From: an uncultured Holdemanella sp.
GTDB lineage: Bacteria > Bacillota_I > Bacilli_A > Erysipelotrichales > Erysipelotrichaceae
Length of the DNA stretch: 28,263 bases
NCBI RefSeq assembly: GCF_934772795.1
Contig: NZ_CAKVMR010000028.1
Location: 1-28,263, forward strand
Reading direction: 5' to 3'
Below are positions 13,099 to 20,985 of this stretch, piece by piece. How positions within the stretch are numbered: position 1 is the stretch's first letter; every line of letters begins with the position of its first letter. The notes beneath the pieces are model-generated. The model saw only the letters and a program-made list of their open reading frames with translations, had not been told where the DNA came from and did not search any database. Both the position numbers and the translations under genes were made by a program.

Positions 13099-13740
13099 TT
13101 GTATTCAGGACAAGAATATTTAAATTGGATGTTTCGTATCGTGTTGGCTACTTTATGTGGTTGTGTCATTGGGTATGAAAGGACGAGTCGAAATAAATCG
13201 GCCGGCATTCGAACACATGCGATTATTGCATTAGGATCTTCAATGTTTATGATTATCTCTAAATATGCTTTTTTTGATGTGTCGACGGCTGACGGAGCTA
13301 GAGTGGCAGCACAAATTGTTAGTGGAATTGGATTTCTTGGTGCTGGCGTAATCTTTGTGAAAGATGATTTGATTCAAGGACTTACTACAGCAGCTGGAAT
13401 GTGGACTACTTCTGGCATAGCTGCATGCATTGGTTCTGGATTGATTTTTATTGGTGTTTTTGCAGCATTATTTCTAGTTGTTCTTCAAAAGATATTTCAT
13501 TATCCTTTCTTTAATCAAATTGATCATCCTAATGTATTGATTCAGACTAATATTGTTTCTAACAAAGATGAAATATATAAAATATTTGAGAAGTATGGTA
13601 TAGAGGTCAATGAAATAAAAATTGATAGGAATCTAGATGTAATGACTTTTGATACAAATAATAGGTGGATTGACCATAAAAACGAATTGTTTAAGGATTT
13701 GATGTCGATTGATACTGTAACAAAAATATCTATTCTTTAA
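13099..13740 (+). CDS. MgtC/SapB-family membrane protein
   Basis: The 213-residue product shows the MgtC core: an N-terminal helix with CGCVIGYER, the AGIRTHAIIALGSSMFMIIS helix, VSGIGFLGAGVIF, and LIQGLTTAAGMWTTSGIAAC followed by IGSGLIFIG. A soluble ACT-like tail covers residues about 148-213. Members of the family influence Mg2+ or phosphate homeostasis and ATP synthase activity in pathogens; in commensals the role is unclear. The start is TTG 13099, with GGGG at 13087-13090 about 8 nt upstream; a nearby ATG at 13091 is in another frame. The C-terminal domain is shorter than in Salmonella MgtC. It is a single gene between its own promoter and terminator. Confidence 0.9.
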   Translation: MYSGQEYLNWMFRIVLATLCGCVIGYERTSRNKSAGIRTHAIIALGSSMFMIISKYAFFDVSTADGARVAAQIVSGIGFLGAGVIFVKDDLIQGLTTAAGMWTTSGIAACIGSGLIFIGVFAALFLVVLQKIFHYPFFNQIDHPNVLIQTNIVSNKDEIYKIFEKYGIEVNEIKIDRNLDVMTFDTNNRWIDHKNELFKDLMSIDTVTKISIL

Positions 13741-13745
13741 TTAAT

Positions 13746-13771
13746 AAAGGGACAATGTTGCTCCCTTTTTC
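13746..13771 (+). terminator. Intrinsic terminator of MgtC-family gene
   Basis: AAAGGGA/TCCCTTT stem (13746-13752 with 13762-13768) running into a T-tract. Confidence 0.82.
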
Positions 13772-13824
13772 ATTTATGTATCATTTCGCGTAATAAACAA
13801 ACTATAGGATGGAGGTGTATTATT

Positions 13825-14010
13825 TTGATGACAGATGAGAATTTTGATTTCTTAGAGAAGGTTTATAATAAGTTAAGAAGTGCTAGGGTTACAGGTAGTA
13901 GTGTAAGGTTGAATCGTGCAGAGATAAAGATCATATTAAAGAATGAAGAGGATCTTATGGCTATGATGGCTGATATGTTTGATGATGAGGATGATAAAGT
14001 ATTATGTTAA
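13825..14010 (+). CDS. Small acidic protein of unknown function (first of a tandem pair)
   Basis: The 61-residue product begins (M)MTDENFDFLEKVYNKLRSAR and ends in a Met/Asp/Glu-rich helix (MAMMADMFDDEDDK). It is paralogous to the next protein: both follow the pattern Asp-x-x-hydrophobic-Leu, Val-x-x-Lys-Leu, Ser-x-Val-x-Leu and Glu near residue 33. GGAGG (13811-13815) is 9 nt from TTG 13825 and 12 nt from ATG 13828, so either may start it. It overlaps the downstream gene by 7 bp and is translationally coupled. No signal peptide or membrane segment. I do not recognise the family. Confidence 0.72.
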   Translation: MMTDENFDFLEKVYNKLRSARVTGSSVRLNRAEIKIILKNEEDLMAMMADMFDDEDDKVLC

Positions 14011-14204
14011 GTGACAGGGATTATGAATTGTTGGATCAAGTATTAGTTAAGTTAAAACAGGCTGATAATACTTGTAGTGATGTAGTACTGGATCCTGAAG
14101 AAGTAAGGGTATTGGTGGATGATTTTGATGATGTGAATCATGAGTTGGTTGAAATCAAGAAGATTATGGATGAGTTTGAAAAAGAGATAGGCATAAAGGA
14201 ATAA
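14004..14204 (+). CDS. Small acidic protein of unknown function (second of a tandem pair)
   Basis: The 66-residue product starts MLSDRDYELLDQVLVKLKQA and ends with a charged helix (DDVNHELVEIKKIMDEFEKE) that has heptad-like spacing and may form a coiled coil. The N-terminal 35 residues align with the preceding protein without gaps, so the pair arose by tandem duplication and diverged. It starts inside the last codons of its neighbour and probably forms a complex with it. It is followed by a strong terminator. Function not recognised. Confidence 0.75.
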   Translation: MLSDRDYELLDQVLVKLKQADNTCSDVVLDPEEVRVLVDDFDDVNHELVEIKKIMDEFEKEIGIKE

Positions 14205-14210
14205 TAAATA

Positions 14211-14242
14211 GGTTGTAGCAATGTTGTTACAACCTCTATTTT
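14211..14242. terminator. Intrinsic terminator between convergent genes
   Basis: GGTTGTA/TACAACC stem (14211-14217 with 14228-14234) then TCTATTTTT on the plus strand. It also sits at the very end of the convergent DeoR gene, where the minus-strand T-run is weaker. Confidence 0.8.
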
Positions 14243-14955
14243 TATAGATATCTCATTTTGAATGGCTTGATCGTGCTGATACAAATAACGTCCTCTAAAT
14301 TCGCATATTTTATTGGGCAGATTTTATTGAACTTAGTTTGATCCGCAAGAATAAATGCTTTGTTTGATTGTTGAATTACCTTTTCTTTAACCGCAGCTTC
14401 CCATTCATTTGTTGTGGTGATTTGGGCTTTTTCATGAATTCCATTAACACCTAGAAAAGCACAATCAAAATAGAAATTGTCTAATTGATTCAGTGTTTGA
14501 GCGCCTGTGATAGCTTCTGTACTTTTACGGACAAATCCAGGTAAAACGATTGTTCGAATGCTATTCTCCATTAATAAAGATAAATGAGGAATTCCAATTG
14601 TAACAACTGTGATATTTTTACTATGGATAAAAGGAATCATTTCATAAGTACTGCTTCCAGCATCTAAATAAATTGTTTGATTATCTTTGATTTGAAGAGC
14701 TGCTTGTTTAGCTATCCATGTTTTTTCACTAATTTGTTCATTGGATCTATAGAGCATAGGAAGTTCATTAGCTTCCGGATTCAACATTACGCCACCGTGA
14801 AATCGTTGTACGAGCTTTAAATCTTCCATTTGTTGAAGGTCTCTTCGAACTGTCGCGATTGAAGTTTTACATGCGATTTTTAAATCTTCGCTATATACTT
14901 TTTCGTTTTTCGTACATAAATCAATTATGATTTTCCATCTTTCTTGTTTTACCAT
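14242..14955 (-). CDS. DeoR-family sugar-responsive repressor
   Basis: The 237-residue product has an N-terminal winged helix (SEDLKIACKTSIATVRRDLQ, then MEDLKLVQRFHGGVML) and the DeoR C-terminal phosphosugar-sensing domain (QTIYLDAGSSTYEMI, TVVTIGIPH, CAFLGVNGIHEKAQITTTNE, KAFILADQTKFNK). Members repress sugar operons until a phosphorylated intermediate binds. It is divergent from the deacetylase/kinase/LevR operon, with two tandem operators in the 120-bp gap. It therefore likely represses that operon and itself, and the inducer is probably an intermediate made by the neighbouring PfkB kinase or PTS. Confidence 0.92.
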   Translation of the reverse strand: MVKQERWKIIIDLCTKNEKVYSEDLKIACKTSIATVRRDLQQMEDLKLVQRFHGGVMLNPEANELPMLYRSNEQISEKTWIAKQAALQIKDNQTIYLDAGSSTYEMIPFIHSKNITVVTIGIPHLSLLMENSIRTIVLPGFVRKSTEAITGAQTLNQLDNFYFDCAFLGVNGIHEKAQITTTNEWEAAVKEKVIQQSNKAFILADQTKFNKICPIKYANLEDVICISTIKPFKMRYL

Positions 14956-14972
14956 AATTCAATTATAAATGT

Positions 14973-15027
14973 AAAACGATCAAATACAATGATTGTTTTC
15001 TTAAAACGATTGATATTTGATTGTTTT
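14973..15027 (+). promoter_or_regulatory. Two tandem DeoR operators
   Basis: AAAACGAT and ATTGTTTT face each other at 14973-14999 and again at 15003-15027. The left half-sites are exactly 30 bp apart, about three helical turns. They fill the space between the DeoR start (14955) and the deacetylase start (15076). Confidence 0.7.
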
Positions 15028-15075
15028 TGTATTTAAATGACATTAATTATTAGTAGAAATAATAAGAGGTAGAAC

Positions 15076-15810
15076 ATGAAAAAAATAATGGTAAGAGCTG
15101 ATGACTTAGGATTTTCTAAAGCTGTGAATTATGGTATTTATGAAACGGTTAAAAATGGTGTTATTAGAAATATTGGTTTTATGGTCAATATGCCAGATAG
15201 TCTTCATGGCTATGAACTAGTAAAAGATTATGATATTTGTCTAGGCCAACATACAAATGTATGTGTGGGAAACCCTATTAGTGATCCTGAAAGTATTCCA
15301 AGTTTAGTGCAAGAAGATGGGACGTTTAAAACGAGCAAGATGTATCGCAGCTCAAAAGAAGATTTTGTGAATTTAGATGAAGCTATTTTAGAAGTGGAAG
15401 CACAATATAATCGTTTTAAAGAAATTACTGGAAAAGAACCGGCTTATTTTGAGGCGCATGCCGTAATGAGTGAAAACTTAAATAGGGCAATTGAAATTGT
15501 GGGAAAACGACACAATTTAAAAACTTTGATCATGGGATGTGAAAAGGTGAATGGCCAAGATATGCATATGTATATGGACAGTATGTTTCCTAACTATGAT
15601 CCAATGACTTCATTTAAAAAGATGGTAGATGAGGCAAAAGATGGATTTAATATGATGGTTTGTCATCCGGGTTATTTAGATCAATATATTTTATCAGTTT
15701 CTAGCCTTACAACACCTAGAGTATTAGAAACAGATTTTTTAACGAGTGAAGAATTAAAAGCGTATATAAAAGAAAATAATATTCATTTATATACATATGA
15801 TGAGGTATAG
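15076..15810 (+). CDS. ChbG/HpnK (YdjC)-family carbohydrate deacetylase
   Basis: The 244-residue product begins KKIMVRADDLGFSKAVNYGI, the YdjC signature with the adjacent Asp pair (residues 9 and 10). His59 in GQHTNVC, His128 in FEAHAVMS and HPGYLD near residue 198 complete the expected catalytic and metal-binding set. The family removes N-acetyl groups from di- or oligosaccharides (ChbG acts on chitobiose) in the cytoplasm. GAGGT is about 6 nt before the ATG. It is first in the DeoR-controlled operon and suggests that an acetylated amino sugar enters through the PTS encoded downstream. Confidence 0.9.
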   Translation: MKKIMVRADDLGFSKAVNYGIYETVKNGVIRNIGFMVNMPDSLHGYELVKDYDICLGQHTNVCVGNPISDPESIPSLVQEDGTFKTSKMYRSSKEDFVNLDEAILEVEAQYNRFKEITGKEPAYFEAHAVMSENLNRAIEIVGKRHNLKTLIMGCEKVNGQDMHMYMDSMFPNYDPMTSFKKMVDEAKDGFNMMVCHPGYLDQYILSVSSLTTPRVLETDFLTSEELKAYIKENNIHLYTYDEV

Positions 15811-15939
15811 ACTATGGCACATTTAACATGTAACTTTTTTTCGAAATCATTAATGCGTACATTTGTGTATATAAAGTAAATGAATGTTTGCATTAGATGA
15901 AACTGTTATGGTTGTAAGTATAGAAAGCGAAGGTAAAGT

Positions 15940-16842
15940 ATGATATATACAATAACTTTTAATCCAGCATTAGATTATGTTATCCAAGTGGATCATTTTA
16001 AAGCTGGTCAAATTAATCGAAACAAAACAGAAAATGTGTATTATGGAGGAAAGGGAATCAATGTTTCATGTATCTTAAATGAATTATCAGTTTCGAGTAC
16101 TGCATTGGGATTTATTTGTGGATTTACTGGTAAGGCATTAAAAGATGGCTTACATGATTTGGGGATTCATACAAATTTTATTGAAGTAGAAAAAGGAATG
16201 ACACGAATCAATATTAAGATGAAATCGGATGAGGAAACGGAAATCAATGGAAAAGGTCCAGTAATTGAAGATAAAGATTTTGATGCATTATTGGAAATTG
16301 TTAAAACATTTAAAAAAGGGGATATGGTAATTTTATCAGGGAATATTCCATCGAGTCTTCAATCGGATTCTTATCAAAGAGTGATTGAAGTCTTAAATGA
16401 GGGTGTTGATTTTGTGGTGGATGCAGAAAAAGATTTGTTGATGAAAACACTGCCTTATCATCCATTTTTGATTAAACCAAATAACTTGGAATTGGAAGAA
16501 ATATTTGGTATGAAATTAGAAAATGATTCAGATATTGTAGCTTGTGGAAAGAAATTACAGGCATTAGGTGCTCGTAATGTTTTGATTTCAATGGCAAAAG
16601 ACGGTGCAATTTTAATTGATGAAAATGGTACAATATACAAGCAAGGAGTTTGTAAAGGTACAGTTGTAAATTCAGTCGGTGCCGGGGACTCAATGGTAGC
16701 TGGTTTTATCGCTGGAGTATTAAAAGAAAGAGATTACTCTAAAGCATTAAAACTTGCGACTGCTTGTGGTGGTGCAACAGCCTTCCATTCTGGTTTAGCA
16801 ACGTATCCGCAAATCATGGAGGCTATGAAAACATTGGAGTAG
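15940..16842 (+). CDS. PfkB-family hexose-phosphate kinase (1-phosphofructokinase/tagatose-6-phosphate kinase type)
   Basis: The 300-residue product begins with the fructose/tagatose-phosphate kinase hallmark TFNPALDYVI. It has GGKGIN at residues 36-41 and the PfkB signature SVGAGDSMVAGF (245-256) with catalytic Asp250. The family phosphorylates fructose-1-P or tagatose-6-P; the two cannot be separated by eye. It follows the deacetylase by 129 nt without an evident terminator and precedes the LevR-type gene by 3 bp, so it is co-transcribed with the latter. AAGG lies before its ATG. Its product or substrate is a good candidate inducer for the DeoR repressor. Confidence 0.92.
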   Translation: MIYTITFNPALDYVIQVDHFKAGQINRNKTENVYYGGKGINVSCILNELSVSSTALGFICGFTGKALKDGLHDLGIHTNFIEVEKGMTRINIKMKSDEETEINGKGPVIEDKDFDALLEIVKTFKKGDMVILSGNIPSSLQSDSYQRVIEVLNEGVDFVVDAEKDLLMKTLPYHPFLIKPNNLELEEIFGMKLENDSDIVACGKKLQALGARNVLISMAKDGAILIDENGTIYKQGVCKGTVVNSVGAGDSMVAGFIAGVLKERDYSKALKLATACGGATAFHSGLATYPQIMEAMKTLE

Positions 16843-16845
16843 ATT

Positions 16846-19578
16846 ATGGAAACAAAACTTAGTGAGTATATTAAGGAAAATACAATTAGTGGAGAGTATG
16901 AAAAAAACAGTGCGCTTGTTGTAGGTAAAGTATTAGGGTTTTCACGTAATTGGGTCTCACAAAATTTGAATGATTATTATAATACAGGAGCTTTAATTAA
17001 AATTAATTCTCGTCCAGTACTCTTTTTGGATAAAGAAGTCATTTCAAAACAATATAATACTTCTCTTCCTAAAAATATTTTTGGATCCATTGAGGAATTG
17101 ATGGAATTTTTAGAAGTAGAAGATAAAAAAGATTTTCAAACTTTGAATGGATATGATGGTTCTTTAAGAGGGGTCGTTGAAACATGTAAAGCTAGTATCA
17201 GTTATCCGCCTAATGGTTTACCAACGTTATTGTATGGTCAAACAGGAACTGGAAAGAGTTTGATTGCGAGAAAAATATATGAATATGGAATCAATCAAAG
17301 TATTTTAAAAAAGGATGCTGAATTTGTCCATGTCAATTGTTCAGAATATGCCAATAACCCAGAGCTTTTAACGGCCTACTTATTCGGATATAAAAAGGGA
17401 GCTTTTACTGGTGCAGACCATGATAATCCTGGCTTAATTCATCAAGCAGATGGTGGTGTGCTTTTTTTGGATGAAGTGCATTGTCTAAAACCTGAATGTC
17501 AGGAAAAGTTATTCTTATTTATGGATAATGGAAGTTACAGGCAGATTGGGGATAATGAAAATGTTTATCATTCAAACGTGTTTTTAGTGTTTGCGACAAC
17601 AGAAGATCCTAAGAAAGCATTATTAAAAACATTGTTAAGACGTATACCTATCCAAATTCATATTCCATCTTTGGAACAACGTGGACTAAAGGAAAAGGCA
17701 GATTTAATTGTTTATTTACTGGAATGTGAATCAAAACAAATTCAAAAAGAAATTCGGATTTCTTCATTAGCCTATCAAACTTTATTGAACACAGTCTTTG
17801 AAGGGAATGTTGGAGAATTAGAAAATTGTATTCGACAAACATGTATGACAGCGTTATTCATGAATAAAAATAAAGAGTATATTGAAATAAATAACTTGCA
17901 TTTACCGAATACATTGAATTTTGCGAATCGAACAATTTCTTTTATGGAACATCATGTATTGACGATTGACCAATTAAAAGAGGAATCAAAAAAGGATACA
18001 GACAAAACGGTATTAAAAGAAGTAGATAAATGGACGGTTAAGCTTCAAAATAATGAAATTTTAATTGATGAGTATTTTGATCATATTTATTTACATGTAA
18101 ATAAACAAATCAATCAGATTTTATTTTCTGATCAGAGTGAATTGTATGCTTCCAACATAAATATTATTGATTCATTAAAAGCCATTATTGAAATGGTGAA
18201 TCAGAAATATCGATGTAATTTAAAAGATAAAGATATTAATGTAATTTGTATGTATTTGGTGGATTATTTTTCGAATTATTCTACATACTCTAAATTAAGT
18301 ACGGATTCATATGATGTTTTTATTGGTCTGATCAAGAAATATTATGCGAATGAATATAAGCTTGTTTCAGCCATGAATGAATTGATAGAATCGCATTTAA
18401 ATTTATATGTGAATGAGTTCTTCTTATCATGTTTAACATTATATTTATCGAAAGCATTAACATTATCTGAACAACAACAAAGAGTAGGTGTGATATTGGC
18501 GCATGGCTATGCGACAGCTTCTTCAATAGCTTCAAGTGTAAATGAAATGTTGGGCCATTATGTATTTGAGGCAATCGATATGCCTTTAGATACAACGACA
18601 GATCAAATATTGGTTAAGTTAAAATCTTTTATTGATAGATATACAAAGATAAAGGATTTGATTTTATTAGTAGATATGGGTTCTTTAGAAAAAATATATG
18701 ATCATTTGTCACATACTACGGATTTTAATATTGCCATCGCAAACAATGTTTCAACCAAATTTGCGTTGTTCGTTGGTGAGGGCATAATTAAAAATGAGCC
18801 ATTGAAGCACATTTTTGATGAGTCTATTGGAATGTTGGAGACAAATTATAAAATTACAGAGCGTAAAGAAAAAGAAAAAATTATCTTATGTTCTTGTGCA
18901 ACAGGAATAGGTACGGCTGAAAAATTGAAAGAGATTTTAGAGGATTCCTTACCTGAAAAGATTCCTGTTAAAGTATTAACGTATGATTATTCTACGTTGG
19001 TGAAGAATCAATTGGAATCGGATTTCTTTGATCGTTATGAAGTGATTTGTATTATTGGAACATTAGATCCTAAAATTCCAAATTTAAAGTTTGTCTCTCT
19101 AGAAAACTTTATTATGAATGAATCATTCGATTTCTTATGGACTTATTTTGAAGGTATGATTACGCCTGCAGAAATGAATCAATTCCAACAAAATTTATTA
19201 AAGAACTTCTCTTTAACGAATATTATTATGAGTTTGACTTTCTTGAATCCAGATAAGTTGTTGGAATATGTAGCAGATTCATTGAATGTTCTTCAAAGAG
19301 AGATGAATGTTGTATTCTCTAATAACATCTGCTTTGGATTATATGTACACATTTGTTGCTTGATTGAAAGACTTGTATTAAAAGAAGGTATTGATGTATA
19401 CACCAAATCAATTGATGATTGTTCTTTGTTGTTTAAGGATTTTTATTATCAATTAAAAGAGTCTTTCCAAAAAGTGGAAAAGTATTATCGTATAGATATT
19501 CCTGTGGAAGAAGCAGAATATATTTATATGTATATCAATAATATGAAAGAGTCACAGTCAAATGAAGACGATGAATAA
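16846..19578 (+). CDS. LevR-type sigma-54-dependent PTS regulator
   Basis: The 910-residue product has an N-terminal DNA-binding region (about 20-60, VVGKVLGFSRNWVSQNLNDY). A sigma-54 AAA+ domain follows, with Walker A GQTGTGKS (131-138), GAFTGA (185-190, contact with sigma-54) and Walker B VLFLDE (205-210). Then come PRD1 (about 400-520), an EIIA-Man-like domain (VGVILAHGYATASS, His553), an EIIB-like domain (IILCSCATGIGTA, 679-691) and PRD2 (His835). This is the full LevR/ManR architecture. Phosphorylation by HPr and EII components on these histidines tunes activity to sugar supply. Its obvious target is the -24/-12 promoter at 20423-20439 ahead of the PTS genes. It overlaps the next gene by 17 bp. 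Confidence 0.94.
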   Translation: METKLSEYIKENTISGEYEKNSALVVGKVLGFSRNWVSQNLNDYYNTGALIKINSRPVLFLDKEVISKQYNTSLPKNIFGSIEELMEFLEVEDKKDFQTLNGYDGSLRGVVETCKASISYPPNGLPTLLYGQTGTGKSLIARKIYEYGINQSILKKDAEFVHVNCSEYANNPELLTAYLFGYKKGAFTGADHDNPGLIHQADGGVLFLDEVHCLKPECQEKLFLFMDNGSYRQIGDNENVYHSNVFLVFATTEDPKKALLKTLLRRIPIQIHIPSLEQRGLKEKADLIVYLLECESKQIQKEIRISSLAYQTLLNTVFEGNVGELENCIRQTCMTALFMNKNKEYIEINNLHLPNTLNFANRTISFMEHHVLTIDQLKEESKKDTDKTVLKEVDKWTVKLQNNEILIDEYFDHIYLHVNKQINQILFSDQSELYASNINIIDSLKAIIEMVNQKYRCNLKDKDINVICMYLVDYFSNYSTYSKLSTDSYDVFIGLIKKYYANEYKLVSAMNELIESHLNLYVNEFFLSCLTLYLSKALTLSEQQQRVGVILAHGYATASSIASSVNEMLGHYVFEAIDMPLDTTTDQILVKLKSFIDRYTKIKDLILLVDMGSLEKIYDHLSHTTDFNIAIANNVSTKFALFVGEGIIKNEPLKHIFDESIGMLETNYKITERKEKEKIILCSCATGIGTAEKLKEILEDSLPEKIPVKVLTYDYSTLVKNQLESDFFDRYEVICIIGTLDPKIPNLKFVSLENFIMNESFDFLWTYFEGMITPAEMNQFQQNLLKNFSLTNIIMSLTFLNPDKLLEYVADSLNVLQREMNVVFSNNICFGLYVHICCLIERLVLKEGIDVYTKSIDDCSLLFKDFYYQLKESFQKVEKYYRIDIPVEEAEYIYMYINNMKESQSNEDDE

Positions 19579-20254
19579 ATTCATTGTGAATGGCAATGAA
19601 GTAAATGCCTATTACAGCATGGAGGATATTCATGATGTATTGATTCCATTACTTCAAAGATGGATTCATTTATACGAAACAAAGAAAAGTAGAATCATAG
19701 TCTATTTAGCAGCTTGTCCAGGAAGTGGAAAAAGTACTTTGGCTTTATTTTTGGAAGAGTTGTTTAAATCATTAAATGCTTCTTGTACATTTCAAACAAT
19801 TGGAATGGATGGTTTTCACTTTTATAATGATTATTTAAAAGAACATGATTTATTGAATGAAAAAGGCAGTCGCAATACGTTTGATGTAGAAAAATTAAAA
19901 TCTTATATTTTAAAAACAAAAGAGGAAGATTGTTTATGGCCAATATATTCTCGAATGATTCATGAGCCAATTGAGAATCAGGTGTATATTCAAAGTGATA
20001 TTGTACTAATTGAAGGGAATTATCTATTATCTAAAGATGCACCTTGGAATGAGTTGTTACCATTGTGTGATGATTCAGTATTTCTAAATGTAGATCCAAG
20101 TATATTAAAAGAGAGGTTGATAAAGCGAAAGAGTTTATCAATTGGACTGGATAAAGCTATTCAGTTTTATGAGCAATCGGATTCTAAGAATATTCAGTAT
20201 GTATTGGATTCTAAAAAGTGTCCAAATATAGAAATAGAACTATCGACAAGGTAG
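19562..20254 (+). CDS. Uridine kinase/phosphoribulokinase-like P-loop kinase
   Basis: The 230-residue product has the P-loop AACPGSGKST (Lys57), then TIGMDGFHFYN, where the family places its catalytic Asp, then YSRMIHEPIENQ and the Walker-B-like IVLIEGNYLL. These match the nucleoside/sugar kinase family of YggC and FrcK, members of which often sit in sugar operons and may phosphorylate a sugar or pentose rather than uridine. The start is ATG 19562 inside the LevR-type gene; an in-frame ATG at 19571 is equally possible. Neither has a good ribosome binding site, so translation is probably coupled. It is last in the regulator operon, with a terminator at its stop codon. Confidence 0.85.
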   Translation: MKTMNKFIVNGNEVNAYYSMEDIHDVLIPLLQRWIHLYETKKSRIIVYLAACPGSGKSTLALFLEELFKSLNASCTFQTIGMDGFHFYNDYLKEHDLLNEKGSRNTFDVEKLKSYILKTKEEDCLWPIYSRMIHEPIENQVYIQSDIVLIEGNYLLSKDAPWNELLPLCDDSVFLNVDPSILKERLIKRKSLSIGLDKAIQFYEQSDSKNIQYVLDSKKCPNIEIELSTR

Positions 20255-20263
20255 TTCTTTTTA
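20236..20263 (+). terminator. Intrinsic terminator of DeoR-controlled operon
   Basis: AGAACTA/TAGTTCT stem (20236-20242 with 20252-20258) spanning the kinase stop codon, followed by TTTT. Confidence 0.82.
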
Positions 20264-20294
20264 ATTTAGAATAGAAACGAACGACAGAATAAGA

Positions 20295-20320
20295 ATTAGT
20301 GTCTGTGATTAGTGTCTGTG
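20295..20320 (+). promoter_or_regulatory. Upstream activating sequence: exact tandem 13-bp repeat
   Basis: ATTAGTGTCTGTG occurs twice with no gap (20295-20307 and 20308-20320). It lies about 105-130 bp before the sigma-54 promoter, the usual place for an enhancer bound by LevR-type activators. Confidence 0.6.
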
Positions 20321-20340
20321 GATGTGATTTAGATTGTTTT

Positions 20341-20363
20341 AAAAAAAATTTAAAAAAATTTTT
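20341..20363. other. Phased A-tracts between enhancer and sigma-54 promoter
   Basis: Two tracts, AAAAAAAATTT and AAAAAAATTTTT, start 11 bp apart, in phase with the helix. This predicts intrinsic bending that would help the enhancer loop to the promoter. Confidence 0.5.
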
Positions 20364-20422
20364 GAATAAAATAATGGCGTTATTAGGCTTAAAATGAATA
20401 ATTTTGATGTAAAAGACACAAA

Positions 20423-20439
20423 TTGGCACGACTTTTGCT
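20423..20439 (+). promoter_or_regulatory. Sigma-54 (-24/-12) promoter of PTS operon
   Basis: TTGGCACGACTTTTGCT matches the sigma-54 consensus TTGGCAC-N5-TTGCW at every defined position, with GG at 20425-20426 and GC at 20437-20438 correctly spaced. The EIIB start codon follows 37 bp later. Confidence 0.93.
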
Positions 20440-20475
20440 ATATAAAGGGTGAAAACAAGAAAGGAGATAATCGAA

Positions 20476-20958
20476 ATGAGTATTATTTTAGGAAGAATTG
20501 ATTATCGTTTATTGCATGGAATTGTAGCCACTATGTGGGCACCTCAATCAGGAGCACAACGTGTTATGGTTATTGATGATAAGACTGCAAATGATCCTAT
20601 CATTAAAGAAAGCATGCGATTAGGAAAACCAGCAGGTATGGCTTGTTCTATCATCACTGAAGAAACAGCTATCAATAATTTCAAAGCTGGAAAGTATGAT
20701 AGTCACAAAGTTTTCATTGTTTGTGAAAAACCTGAAATTTTCTTGCACTTACAAGAAGCTGGACAAGAGATTCCTCGTATCGTAGTGGGTATCACTCGTA
20801 ACAATAAGACAGAAGGAACTCCAGTAAGCTCACGTGCTAGTATTTTGGATTCACAAAAAGAAACTTATAAGAAGTTAATTGAAAATGGTACAAAAGTAGA
20901 TGTTCAATTTACAACTACGGATAAGGCTGAGCCATTAACTTCAAAAATCAGCTTATAA
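20476..20958 (+). CDS. Mannose-family PTS component EIIB
   Basis: The 160-residue cytoplasmic EIIB has the phosphorylation motif GRIDYRLLHGIVATMW; His14 takes phosphate from EIIA and passes it to the incoming sugar. The family usually has RLIHGQV at this place. I choose ATG 20476, with AGGAGAT about 8 nt upstream; a longer frame from ATG 20449 would overlap this ribosome binding site and the transcription start. It is the first gene after the sigma-54 promoter. Sugar specificity (mannose, fructose, sorbose, N-acetylgalactosamine type) cannot be assigned from the sequence by eye. Confidence 0.93.
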   Translation: MSIILGRIDYRLLHGIVATMWAPQSGAQRVMVIDDKTANDPIIKESMRLGKPAGMACSIITEETAINNFKAGKYDSHKVFIVCEKPEIFLHLQEAGQEIPRIVVGITRNNKTEGTPVSSRASILDSQKETYKKLIENGTKVDVQFTTTDKAEPLTSKISL

Positions 20959-20985
20959 AATTAATAGAGGAGAAGAGTAAAAATT

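Noticed and set aside
15814..15830. Second sigma-54 promoter at TGGCACATTTA
   Set aside because: The -24 element is present, but no TTGC follows at the correct spacing (ACAT instead).
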